A stretch of 64,000 bases of DNA from Syntrophobacteraceae bacterium (GTDB lineage Bacteria; Desulfobacterota; Syntrophobacteria; Syntrophobacterales; Syntrophobacteraceae). Of this stretch, positions 24,245 through 32,578 are shown piece after piece. Location: positions 1 to 64,000 of the forward strand of contig PXBG01000074.1 of NCBI GenBank assembly GCA_003566995.1, written 5' to 3'. The position numbers and the translations under genes are program-made. Under the pieces are notes generated by a model. The model saw only the letters and a program-made list of their open reading frames with translations, was not told the origin of the DNA and ran no database searches. Numbering within the stretch: position 1 is the first letter of the stretch; each line of letters begins with the position of its first letter.

Positions 24245-26134
24245 ATGAAGCACAATCCTCTCAAAAGCAGACACAGGGAGAAAAGGGCGGCCTTTTACAG
24301 GCATCTCATGGCGTTGTCGATCCTGGCCGCAGTTCTGGGCTTTTCCATTTTTGCCTGGAATTCCGGTCACAGTGCCGTCGACTCCGCAAAACAGGAATCG
24401 GTCAAGAAACTGGAGCCCTGGAATCTCCTGGCAGTCACCGACACAGCCTATCTGGCAATTGCAAAGCAAATCCAGAAAATGCAATGGGGCGAGTGGACCG
24501 AAGTGAACGCTTTCTACCCCAACCAGGTCTCCTACCAATGGCTGAGCGGCTGGGAAGGTCCCAGCGGCTACCATGAAGGAGCCGGGCAATCCCACACCCT
24601 CGGTGCGAGATCAATTCCGGACACCACGTCCTGTGTGGCCTGCCACTATACAGGTGGTTTTGAGCAGCCATGGAATTCCAAAACGGACCTGGGTGGACAA
24701 AGCGACTATGAAAAACCGGCAACACGGCAGATCAAGGTTCGCGCTGCATACGATGAAGACCGGATCTACCTTTGGGCACAGTGGCCATCGAAGACCGATG
24801 CGAGCGGACGGGGGTTGTCCGATTCTGCAGGTCCTGTGACCGTGCACCAGACCTTTCGCTTTGACGGCGAAGGTTTCGGAGATCAGGGCATGGGGCGCAT
24901 TGCGGGCCCCAAAGCCATTGAAGTGGACCATGTGGACCAGCTCAAGCCCGGGAATCGTTTCAATTACGAAGATCGCCTGACGGTCATGAGCGTACCCGCT
25001 GCAAAAGATTTGAAAGACCCTTTGGGAGGGAGCTTCAACGCCCACGGGTGTTTCATGGCATGCCACGGCGACCTGCGAAACATGCCACGCGACCAGGAAA
25101 AAGTTCAGAAATATGACTTTGCGGAAAATCCCATACTGGGCGAAAAGGGCATGAACGTGAGCGATCTTCGCCATTATATCCTTCGAAGCCGCAATGTGGA
25201 CCCCAATGACGACCCGCGGGAACACTACGGAACCCGCTTCCCCAGTGACATGGATTCCTTTGAGGATTATCTTTCACAAGTGGTTGTGCCGGACCTGGAA
25301 AAGGGAAACTACATCGACCTGTGGCAGGCCCGCACGGGACGCTCCATTCCCATGGGACACGCTTCCGCAGACTACATTCATGCTTATCGCCTTCACAACA
25401 ACCAGCACATCGATGCCAGCGACAACTGGGCAGAAAGCGGCACCCAGAACTGGTTCAACAACCGTCCGAATCCAGACCGCAACCATCACATGCAATGGAT
25501 CTACGACGCCCGGAAAACAGGGTATTGGGCCATTCATGAAAATGAACTGGCAGCAAAGATGAGACAGGGAGAAGGGCCGCTCATCACGGAAGGAAAAGAC
25601 AGGAATGCCATCCACCTGACCGAGGATGACCTTTTCGTCTGGGACGAGGAGAGGAAGGATTTCCGCCTCACGGAAGATGTGACGCACAGTGGCAAAATCA
25701 TCGCTTCCAAGGGAAGTCTTCTGGGCGCCGATCTGTTGCGCGAAGGCGATCTGGTGCCGAGGCGGGCCCTGCAAAAAGCTGAAGGGGCAAGAAGCACGGT
25801 GCTGTCTTTTGCCAGCTGGAACGAAGGGGTCTACAATGTGGTCTTTGTGCGGGAAAGAGACGTTCAGGTCGACGGCAAAGCCACCACGGATCACTCCTTC
25901 GACCCCGAAACGGGACACACCATGGCTTTTTCCATATTCGACGACCATGCAAGCAACCGCAGCCATTACGTCACTTTTCCCATGGGCCTGATCGACGAAA
26001 AAGCGGGTGAGGAAGTCTACCATGCAAATCCCGCCGTCCACGACAACACGCCCGTCATACTGGCCAGGAACAATGAAAAAAAAAAGACAAAGAAGCGGAC
26101 GCTGAGCCGGTCCATCAACAATTGGTCAAAATAA
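24245..26134 (+). CDS. c-type cytochrome with ethylbenzene-dehydrogenase-related heme domain
   Basis: A 629-residue exported protein. The basic N-terminus and hydrophobic segment HLMALSILAAVLGFSIFAW form a signal peptide or anchor. One CXXCH heme site lies at residue 130 (CVACH), and a CX3CH variant at 269 (CFMACH), an unusual but known c-heme spacing. Residues about 165-260 (IKVRAAYDEDRIYLWAQW) and 430-600 resemble the EB-dehydrogenase gamma-like beta domain that binds heme b. It would carry electrons in the periplasm. The start has an AAGGAG site. The last 15 codons after the A10 tract are Lys/Arg-rich and look non-native. A -1 shift at 26080-26086 joins the frame to the next cytochrome, giving about 1026 residues. 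Confidence 0.82.
   Translation: MKHNPLKSRHREKRAAFYRHLMALSILAAVLGFSIFAWNSGHSAVDSAKQESVKKLEPWNLLAVTDTAYLAIAKQIQKMQWGEWTEVNAFYPNQVSYQWLSGWEGPSGYHEGAGQSHTLGARSIPDTTSCVACHYTGGFEQPWNSKTDLGGQSDYEKPATRQIKVRAAYDEDRIYLWAQWPSKTDASGRGLSDSAGPVTVHQTFRFDGEGFGDQGMGRIAGPKAIEVDHVDQLKPGNRFNYEDRLTVMSVPAAKDLKDPLGGSFNAHGCFMACHGDLRNMPRDQEKVQKYDFAENPILGEKGMNVSDLRHYILRSRNVDPNDDPREHYGTRFPSDMDSFEDYLSQVVVPDLEKGNYIDLWQARTGRSIPMGHASADYIHAYRLHNNQHIDASDNWAESGTQNWFNNRPNPDRNHHMQWIYDARKTGYWAIHENELAAKMRQGEGPLITEGKDRNAIHLTEDDLFVWDEERKDFRLTEDVTHSGKIIASKGSLLGADLLREGDLVPRRALQKAEGARSTVLSFASWNEGVYNVVFVRERDVQVDGKATTDHSFDPETGHTMAFSIFDDHASNRSHYVTFPMGLIDEKAGEEVYHANPAVHDNTPVILARNNEKKKTKKRTLSRSINNWSK
26066..26086 (+). promoter_or_regulatory. 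dnaX-type -1 ribosomal frameshift (or transcription slippage) site
   Basis: Ten A followed by G at 26076-26086 end in the heptamer A AAA AAG (26080-26086) in exactly the zero-frame phase of the upstream cytochrome (codons AAA, AAG). A -1 slip leads to codons GAC AAA GAA GCG and then directly into the five-heme frame. An AGGA, a possible internal Shine-Dalgarno stimulator, lies at 26066-26069, ten bases upstream, as in E. coli dnaX. Only a weak downstream hairpin was seen. A missing base in the assembly would give the same picture. Confidence 0.6.
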
Positions 26135-27324
26135 ACCAGTTCGAAGGGGGAGCTTTCGACCACCCGGACAACTGCGCGGCATGTCACCAGGAAATCCATG
26201 ACGCATGGTCCAAGAGCAAGCACCGATATGCATGGGAGGATCCTTTCTACCAGCCCGACTACCTGTTGGCCAGCAGAGAGACGGAAGGGTTCACGGACAT
26301 ATTTTGTGGAGAATGCCACGCCCCCGTTGCCGTTCGCACACAGCAACTGCCTCCACCAGACGGCAGCCTGTTCGACGCCACAGCCAAAAAGGGTGTCTCG
26401 TGTGATTACTGCCACACGGTGAAGGAGGTCGTGGAACCGGTGAACGTCAAGACCATTTCCGATCCGGGGCGGATCAAGCGGGGCCCCAGGGGAGAAGGAG
26501 AATCTCCCTACCATGAAATGATGTTTTCAAAAGTTCACACGGAGTCGGCCTTTTGTGGTGCCTGCCACAACGTGGTGCACCCCACTTCCGGAGCGGTTGT
26601 CATCGACACCTTCGCCGACTGGGAAGAAGGGCCTTATGCCAAGGAAGGCACACGCTGTCAGGACTGTCACATGACCCCGGGACCCGGGGTTGAAAAAAAC
26701 CCCGGAAAATCCAGCTTCATGGGCAGCGAAAGGGACCATGTGCCCACTCACTTTTTCCCTGGAGGCAGCGTGTTTTTTCAACAGCGGGAGGGCAATGAAA
26801 GAGAGATGGAACTGGCAAAAGAAATGCTGCAGGCCGCCGCTGAACTGGAAACCGAGGCCCATGCCACACAGGAGGGCATGGAGCTTGTGGTCAAGGTGAA
26901 AAATGTGGGCGCGGGCCACAAGATCCCCACGGGCGTGACCTACATCCGCAAAATGTGGCTGGAAGTGACCGTGACCAATGGTCAGGGGAAAGTGCTTCAC
27001 ACATCGGGACAGGTTAAGGAAAGCAATCATGTTGATCCCGACACCATTTTTTACCACAAGGTTTTCAGAGACGAAGAGGGCAACCTGACCCCCAAGAGCT
27101 GGCTGGCAGAAGAAATCGCCTATGACCGAAGGATACCGGCCAAGGGCCACGATGTACAATCCTTCTCCATAGCGCTGGATGAGAACGAAACAACCGATCT
27201 TCAGGTCACTGTTCGCCTCCTGTATCGTTCCATGAGCCAGGAGGCGGCGGACCAATTGGGCATCGATGGAATCAAGGTTCCGGAAATCGAAATGGCCCGG
27301 TCCGAGTTGTCAGTCACTCTTTGA
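26122..27324 (+). CDS. five-heme c-type cytochrome domain lacking its own signal peptide
   Basis: Five CXXCH motifs (CAACH, CGECH, CDYCH, CGACH, CQDCH) lie at about residues 18, 62, 94, 145 and 179 from the TTG at 26122. A beta-rich C-terminal domain follows (KVKNVGAGHKIPTGVTYIRK). c-type hemes need export, but no signal peptide can be found, and the only start, TTG 26122, has no ribosome binding site. The frame is open back to 26077, just after a TGA, and the residues encoded there (DKEADAEPVHQQLVKINQ) look like natural protein. It is therefore best read as the C-terminal half of the preceding cytochrome reached by a -1 shift. Family resemblance is to cytochrome c554/multiheme electron carriers. 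Confidence 0.8.
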   Translation: MVKINQFEGGAFDHPDNCAACHQEIHDAWSKSKHRYAWEDPFYQPDYLLASRETEGFTDIFCGECHAPVAVRTQQLPPPDGSLFDATAKKGVSCDYCHTVKEVVEPVNVKTISDPGRIKRGPRGEGESPYHEMMFSKVHTESAFCGACHNVVHPTSGAVVIDTFADWEEGPYAKEGTRCQDCHMTPGPGVEKNPGKSSFMGSERDHVPTHFFPGGSVFFQQREGNEREMELAKEMLQAAAELETEAHATQEGMELVVKVKNVGAGHKIPTGVTYIRKMWLEVTVTNGQGKVLHTSGQVKESNHVDPDTIFYHKVFRDEEGNLTPKSWLAEEIAYDRRIPAKGHDVQSFSIALDENETTDLQVTVRLLYRSMSQEAADQLGIDGIKVPEIEMARSELSVTL

Positions 27325-27436
27325 TCCGGCAGCATGAACCTGGGCCAAACCACTTGGGGATTGCGCCTTGTCCTGCTGCGTCACCCCCGCCCAAGGGGTG
27401 GTCCGGAATAACTCAAGCCCTATTGATTCATCCAAC

Positions 27437-27466
27437 ACCGTGCCCCCGCGCAGGCGGGGGTCCAGA
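27437..27466 (+). repeat. REP-like GC-rich palindromic element, copy 3
   Basis: CCGTGCCCCCGCG followed by CAGGCGGGGGTCCAGAAA forms a GC-rich hairpin and shares its core with copies at 2521 and 14251. It sits between the convergent cytochrome and gatB genes and could help to end both transcripts. A diverged partner (CACCCCCGCCCAAGGGGTGG) lies at about 27382. Confidence 0.6.
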
Positions 27467-27487
27467 AAACCTTTGATAAAAGGCCCT

Positions 27488-28921
27488 TCAGCCCAATTTT
27501 TTGGTCATGAGTTCCTTGAGAACCCGAGGGTTGGCCTTTCCCTTTGAAGCCTGCATGGCCTGCCCCATGAGAAAACCCATGGCCTTGGAAGCTCCTTTTC
27601 GAAAGTTTTCCACGGCGGAAGGGTTTTCCGCAAGGACTCGATCCACCAGGGCTTCCAGTTCCTCTGCGCCCGAAACCTGCCGATAGCCACATTGGTCCAC
27701 GATTTCCGCCGCCGTTGCGGTGCTTTCCAGAAGCCGTTTCAAAACGTCCCGGGCGGCATTGACATTGATTTCCTCCCGCCCCAACATGAACAGGAGACCA
27801 GCAAACCGCCCGGGATCCAGTGACGTGGTCTCCAGGGAAACTTCCCTCTCCTTGAGGAGGGGAAGCAACTGCGTGGCGATCCACTGGGCTGCCAGCCGGG
27901 GAGGGGCCTCATGATCAAGGGCTTTTTCAAAATACCCGGAGACTTCCCTTTCGGAACTCATGTGCTGAGCCTCCTCGTGTGTCAGCCCATATCGGGTCAC
28001 GAAACGCTCCACCTTGGCACCCGGCATCTCGGGCATCTTTTGGATGATCTCCTGGAGCCAGGAGTCTTCAACCACAACGGGAGGCACGGAAGGATCGGGC
28101 ACGCACGGGCCTTCAAATTTCCCACGCATGGGTACGGTGATGCGTGCGTCAGGTTCCCAGAGGCGCGTGTGCATGACGACGGGCTCTCCCCCCCTGACGC
28201 ATTCCACCTGGCGGTCCATTTCAAAGGCAATGGCATCGCCCACATGGCGGATGGAATTCATGTTTTTGATTTCAACCTTGGGGTTGAGGAGGTCTCTTCC
28301 AAGGGGTCGCACCGAAACATTGGCGTCCACCCGCATGCTTCCCTGCTCCATGCTGCATTGCGAGCACTCGGAATAGCGCAGCTGCGTTCTCAGCACCCGA
28401 AGAAATTCCATGGCATCCCGGGGGCTGTGCAGGTCGGGCTCGGTGACGATCTCCACCAAGGGAGTGCCCGCCCGGTTGAAATCCACCAGGCTCACGGGCG
28501 TTCTGCCTTCCTTTTCGTGCACCAGGCGAGCCACATCTTCTTCCATATGGATTTTCTGAATCCTGATTCTTTGGGAATTCCCATCTTCCCCCACAATGTC
28601 CAGCCAGCCATTCCTGGCCAGGGGCCGGTGGAACTGGGAAAGCTGATATCCTTTTGGAAGGTCCGGATAATAGTACACTTTCTGGTCGAAAGCGCTTTTT
28701 TCCTGAATCTGGCAGTTGAGCGCCAGACAGGCCAAGGTGGCTTTCTCCAGGGCTTCCTGGCTGAATCGAGGGAGATTCCCGGGCAGCCAGAGGCAAATGG
28801 GGCAGGTGTTCCTGTTGGGTTCATCGCCCGGCCTGTTTGGACAATTGCAAAACATTTTTGTCGCGCAATTCAACTGAACATGAATTTCGAGGCCGATCAC
28901 CGCTTGAAATCCCTGGGTCAT
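27488..28921 (-). CDS. gatB: Asp/Glu-tRNA(Asn/Gln) amidotransferase subunit B
   Basis: A 477-residue kinase subunit of GatCAB. It binds misacylated Asp-tRNA(Asn) or Glu-tRNA(Gln), phosphorylates the side-chain carboxylate and transfers ammonia. It begins GFQAVIGLEIHVQLNCATKMFCNCPN with the metal-binding Cys set continued in NRNTCPICL. It contains YYPDLPKGYQLSQFHRPL, VDFNRAGTPLVEIVTEPD and KVEIKNMNSIRHV, and ends with the helical YqeY-like tail (GQAMQASKGKANPRVL). All are intact and of normal length. The ATG overlaps the TGA of the preceding GatA-like gene by four bases, so the two are translationally coupled. See the entry on that gene for a striking loss of amidase residues. Confidence 0.97.
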   Translation of the reverse strand: MTQGFQAVIGLEIHVQLNCATKMFCNCPNRPGDEPNRNTCPICLWLPGNLPRFSQEALEKATLACLALNCQIQEKSAFDQKVYYYPDLPKGYQLSQFHRPLARNGWLDIVGEDGNSQRIRIQKIHMEEDVARLVHEKEGRTPVSLVDFNRAGTPLVEIVTEPDLHSPRDAMEFLRVLRTQLRYSECSQCSMEQGSMRVDANVSVRPLGRDLLNPKVEIKNMNSIRHVGDAIAFEMDRQVECVRGGEPVVMHTRLWEPDARITVPMRGKFEGPCVPDPSVPPVVVEDSWLQEIIQKMPEMPGAKVERFVTRYGLTHEEAQHMSSEREVSGYFEKALDHEAPPRLAAQWIATQLLPLLKEREVSLETTSLDPGRFAGLLFMLGREEINVNAARDVLKRLLESTATAAEIVDQCGYRQVSGAEELEALVDRVLAENPSAVENFRKGASKAMGFLMGQAMQASKGKANPRVLKELMTKKLG

Positions 28922-30138
28922 GCCGATCCCTCCCTGTGCGCCACCAGTCTGTCCGCCAGGGAAAACAGCTTTTCGTCTTCCAGGTAGGACCCCACCACCT
29001 GCAGTCCCATGTCTCTTCCTGCGCTTCGGTAAAGACCGGGAAGGGAGAGGGCCGGCTGGCCCGTGACATTGGCCGGAAGGGTGCAGGAAAAAGCGCTGTA
29101 AAGCTCTTTGAGCGACCGGGCCTGAAAAGCGTCCCGGGCATTGTCCTGTGTGGGAATGACAAGCATGTCCAACTCCCGGAAGAACTTCCTGGTTTCTTGA
29201 ACGAGGCGCGCACGAATCCGACAGGCATTTTCAAAGGCCGCATAGTTTTCGAACTGAAAATAGGCTCCCTGAAAAAGGAACGTTTTCAAAAGGAGCCCAA
29301 AGGACTCGCGCCGTGTCTTCACATACATGTCGTTCCAGTTTTTCGCCCCCGTTGCGCGATGCCCAAAGCGCACACCATCGTACTTGCCACAGCTGGACGA
29401 AGCTTCCACCGAAGCGATCACCTGATGGGCCACGGGAAAAAGGTGAAACTCCTTCATCTCCACCTGGCGAAGGGTGACGCCTGCCCCCTCCAGTTCTCCA
29501 AGGGCAAGGGAAAAAGCTTCGCGTTCTTCAGAACTCAGCCTTTCGAGGGACTGGGGGAAAAAGCCGGCGACCATGCCATTTCTTCCTGACCCTGTTTGCG
29601 CCCCTTCCGCCACCAGCTCAGAAGGCACCACCATGGACGGATCCCTTTCGTCAAAGGAGGCAATGGCACTGAAGATGGCGGAAATGTCTTTCCAGCGAGC
29701 GGCGAGGATTCCGCAGCATTCCATGGATGGTGCCAGGCCCGTCAGTCCGAAGCGGGAAATCCGTCCCCAGCTTGGCTTGAACCCGAAGAGCCCCGCTCGT
29801 GCCGCAGCCATGCGCGCTTCCCCCAAAACATCGATCATGAAAGCCGCGTCCACATGCTTTTCCGCCACAGCCCGCGCCGCACTGTCGCGGGTAACTCCCA
29901 GGCCCAGTTCGCTGCAATGGGTGTTTCCTACCAGGACCCCACCTTCTCCTTTGACCCGCTGAACCACAGTGGCATCCTCCAGGGGAACAAACCCCTTGAG
30001 AGCCCTGGAACCACCCTCGCAGGGCCATCCTTGCACGCAGAACAGTGACTGGACTCCCACCCGTTTTCCAAGAAGGCCTCCTTCAGACTTCGCGGCAACC
30101 GGTGCCGGGTCCACATGGGAAAAGACTTCCGAATGCAT
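28918..30138 (-). CDS. GatA homologue lacking the amidase catalytic triad
   Basis: A 406-residue amidase-signature protein in the gatA position (aspS-gatC, this gene, gatB). Homology to GatA is clear: SRALKGFVPLEDATVVQRV, LFGFKPSWGRISRFGLTGLAPSM and a C-terminal NVTGQPALSLPG. Active GatA has a Lys-cisSer-Ser triad. Here the Lys position (GIKDN in GatA) reads LFCVQ, the PGGSSGGS loop is absent, and the nucleophile Ser of GSDTGGSIRQPA is a Glu (IDVLGEARMAAA). It is also about 75 residues shorter. It could be a structural subunit working with free ammonia or another glutaminase, with a canonical gatA elsewhere. ATG 30138 has a GGAGGG site. Confidence 0.8.
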   Translation of the reverse strand: MHSEVFSHVDPAPVAAKSEGGLLGKRVGVQSLFCVQGWPCEGGSRALKGFVPLEDATVVQRVKGEGGVLVGNTHCSELGLGVTRDSAARAVAEKHVDAAFMIDVLGEARMAAARAGLFGFKPSWGRISRFGLTGLAPSMECCGILAARWKDISAIFSAIASFDERDPSMVVPSELVAEGAQTGSGRNGMVAGFFPQSLERLSSEEREAFSLALGELEGAGVTLRQVEMKEFHLFPVAHQVIASVEASSSCGKYDGVRFGHRATGAKNWNDMYVKTRRESFGLLLKTFLFQGAYFQFENYAAFENACRIRARLVQETRKFFRELDMLVIPTQDNARDAFQARSLKELYSAFSCTLPANVTGQPALSLPGLYRSAGRDMGLQVVGSYLEDEKLFSLADRLVAHREGSA

Positions 30139-30230
30139 CGTATCCCTCCGGGACTCGATCAAGTCCCCCGCAGGGGCGCAGCGCGCCCCTTTTCAATGAT
30201 GAACGACAGGCCAAGCCATATTTTCGGTGT

Positions 30231-32351
30231 TCAAGGGTCGAGAACACTGGCCACTTTGAAGTAGTCGCCCTTGACGGACGGGGCGTTTTTGAAGACCTCT
30301 CCCGTTTGGGCAAAAGCACAGACCCGTGCTGTTTGGTGCTCCCTCAAGGGGCCGGCCACCCTGTGCGGCGCGTAAACGGGCTCCTCCTCGCCAGCCCTTT
30401 GCCCGGCCACATCAGCCAGTTGGGCCGCTTCCTTCAATGCCTCCATGACCGCGGGCTTTTCCTCCTCTCCCAGGCCAATGCGCGCCGCCCAGGAAAGGGA
30501 ATCTATGAGCTCTCCACGCTCTCCCATTCCCGGAACAGACGGCACTTCAACCAGATCCAGAAGCCCCAGTTCCTTCAACTGATCCTGCGAAACTTCCGAA
30601 GGAGCCTCCGTCAGGGGGCAGAAAGCGCTTCGGTTTTTGGGAAAGGCCGTGACTTCCCGAATGGAGGGGGTGCCCAGCACCATGGAAACCACCCGGTCCA
30701 GGCCGAGAGCCAGCCCTCCGTGCGGGGGCGCTCCAAAATCCAGGGCTCGAAGGAAAAAACCGAACTTTTCTTCCACTTCCTCATGGGAGAGGCCCAGGGC
30801 GCGGAAGACCTTGAGCTGCAGTTCCTTTTGGTTGATGCGCATGCTCCCACCCCCGAGCTCCTCGCCATTCATCACCAGATCATAGGCTCGGGAGAGGACC
30901 GAGAGCAGTCCCTGGCGATCATCTGGATCCAAATCGTCGCCATGAGGAGACGTGAAAGGGTGGTGATTGGAAGTGACCCCATCTTCCGTGGCCTCAAAAA
31001 GGGGAAAGTCCGTGACCCACAAGGGGCAAAAGGCATGGGGAGAAATCAATTCCAGCCTGTGGCCAAGGTGAAGCCTCAGCTGTCCCAATGCGGAAACCAC
31101 CGTCTCGTAGGAAGGGTCCGCAATCATGAGGACCACGTCTCCAGTGACCGCGTCAAAGCGTTCCACAATGGATCGCTTTTCCTGGTCGCTGAAAAACTGA
31201 ACGATGTTGGAATCCAGGTCCCCGTCCATGACGCGCATCCAGGTCATGCCCTTGGCACCGAAGGAAGGCACGATTTCCCTGGCATACTCGTTTTGGAGCA
31301 CGTTTTTGCTGAGCTTTTCCGACTGCCCGCGCACATTGATGCCCTTGATGCATCCGCCGCGCTGAAGAACTTGCCTGAAGATGCCGTAGCGGGTGTTTTG
31401 AAAAAGGTCCGTGGCCTCCACAAATCGCAGGCCAAAACGCAGGTCCGGACGATCCGTGCCGCAGGAGTCCATGGCTTCACGGTAAGTCATGCGAGGAAAA
31501 GGACGGGGCAGATCGATGGAACCGACCCGGAACATGCGGCAGACCATTTCTTCGGTGAGTTCACAGATGAAATGGTCGTCCATGAAGGAAGCTTCAAGGT
31601 CCAGCTGAGTGAATTCCGGCTGCCGGTTGGGCCGCAGATCTTCGTCCCGGAAGCATCGGGTCACCTGAAAATACCGCTCCAAACCGGCCACCATGAGGAG
31701 TTGCTTGAACAGCTGGGGCGACTGAGGCAGAGCGTAAAACTGCCCGGGAAAATGCCGGCTCGGCACCAGGTAGTCCCTGGCTCCCTCGGGAGTGCTCTTG
31801 GTGAGCATGGGGGTTTCCACCTCCATGAAACCTTGCTCATGAAGGAAGTCACGGGCGGTCTTGATGATTGCGTAACGCTTGAAAAGGTTTTCCTGCATGG
31901 TGGGACGGCGCAGGTCGAGATACCGGTATTGCAGCCTGAGGTCCTCGGCAACGGAGTCGGTTCGCCTGGCCCCCCCTTCCGCCAGCATGGCTTTTTCGGA
32001 AACGGGAAAAGGAAGGGTTTGTGCGCCACTGAGAATGGTGAGTTCGTCGGCGCTGACCTCAAGGGTGCCCGTTTGGATGTGAGGGTTTTCCGTGCCCTGA
32101 GCCCTCCGGTTCACCACTCCCCTGACCTGAACACAATACTCATTGCGAAGGGATTCCGAAAGCCTGCACACGTGCGAAGGGGTGACTTCCGGACTGAAGA
32201 CCACCTGAATGACCCCTGACCGGTCCCTCAGGTGGATGAACAGGACATCTCCGTGGTCTCTCAGGGCATCCACCCAACCCGCAAGATGCACCCGCTGTCC
32301 CACATGGGAGAGCTTGAGGCTGCCACAAAACACTCGACCATCCTTTGACAT
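30231..32351 (-). CDS. aspS: aspartyl-tRNA synthetase fused to amidotransferase subunit C
   Basis: A 706-residue protein, over 100 longer than bacterial AspRS. Residues 1 to about 600 are a normal class II AspRS: an OB-fold anticodon domain (VGQRVHLAGWVDALRDHG), motif 2 with CFRDEDLRPNRQPEFTQLD, a GAD insertion, and motif 3 GGLALGLDRVVSMVLG. Residues about 615-706 match GatC: LSWAARIGLGEEEKPAVMEA, a helix turn, then APHRVAGPLREHQ and FKNAPSVKGDYFKVASVLD, the conserved GatC end. The fusion ties charging of tRNA with Asp to its amidation to Asn-tRNA(Asn). The next genes are the GatA homologue (93 bases on) and gatB. This suggests a non-discriminating AspRS. Confidence 0.93.
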   Translation of the reverse strand: MSKDGRVFCGSLKLSHVGQRVHLAGWVDALRDHGDVLFIHLRDRSGVIQVVFSPEVTPSHVCRLSESLRNEYCVQVRGVVNRRAQGTENPHIQTGTLEVSADELTILSGAQTLPFPVSEKAMLAEGGARRTDSVAEDLRLQYRYLDLRRPTMQENLFKRYAIIKTARDFLHEQGFMEVETPMLTKSTPEGARDYLVPSRHFPGQFYALPQSPQLFKQLLMVAGLERYFQVTRCFRDEDLRPNRQPEFTQLDLEASFMDDHFICELTEEMVCRMFRVGSIDLPRPFPRMTYREAMDSCGTDRPDLRFGLRFVEATDLFQNTRYGIFRQVLQRGGCIKGINVRGQSEKLSKNVLQNEYAREIVPSFGAKGMTWMRVMDGDLDSNIVQFFSDQEKRSIVERFDAVTGDVVLMIADPSYETVVSALGQLRLHLGHRLELISPHAFCPLWVTDFPLFEATEDGVTSNHHPFTSPHGDDLDPDDRQGLLSVLSRAYDLVMNGEELGGGSMRINQKELQLKVFRALGLSHEEVEEKFGFFLRALDFGAPPHGGLALGLDRVVSMVLGTPSIREVTAFPKNRSAFCPLTEAPSEVSQDQLKELGLLDLVEVPSVPGMGERGELIDSLSWAARIGLGEEEKPAVMEALKEAAQLADVAGQRAGEEEPVYAPHRVAGPLREHQTARVCAFAQTGEVFKNAPSVKGDYFKVASVLDP

Positions 32352-32578
32352 GCTTTTGTTGCCCTTTCTTCATAATGTGTGAAAATGGAGGCAGAGGCCG
32401 GTTCACTTCCACCGCCCCTCCTCCAGAAAGCGCCACACAATCAGTTGCACTGATAACGGGGCGCCAGTATAAGTAAAACTCAAATGAATGAAAAGGATGG
32501 ATTGAGAAACCGGGAGGCTGCCATTGGGCAAGCGGCTTCAAAACAAAACTCCCTGACAGAGAAAGGATTTTTAAAGGA

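Noticed and set aside
30045..32219. 724-codon plus-strand open frame
   Set aside because: Antisense shadow of aspS-gatC, with no motifs. Long shadow frames are common in GC-rich genes.
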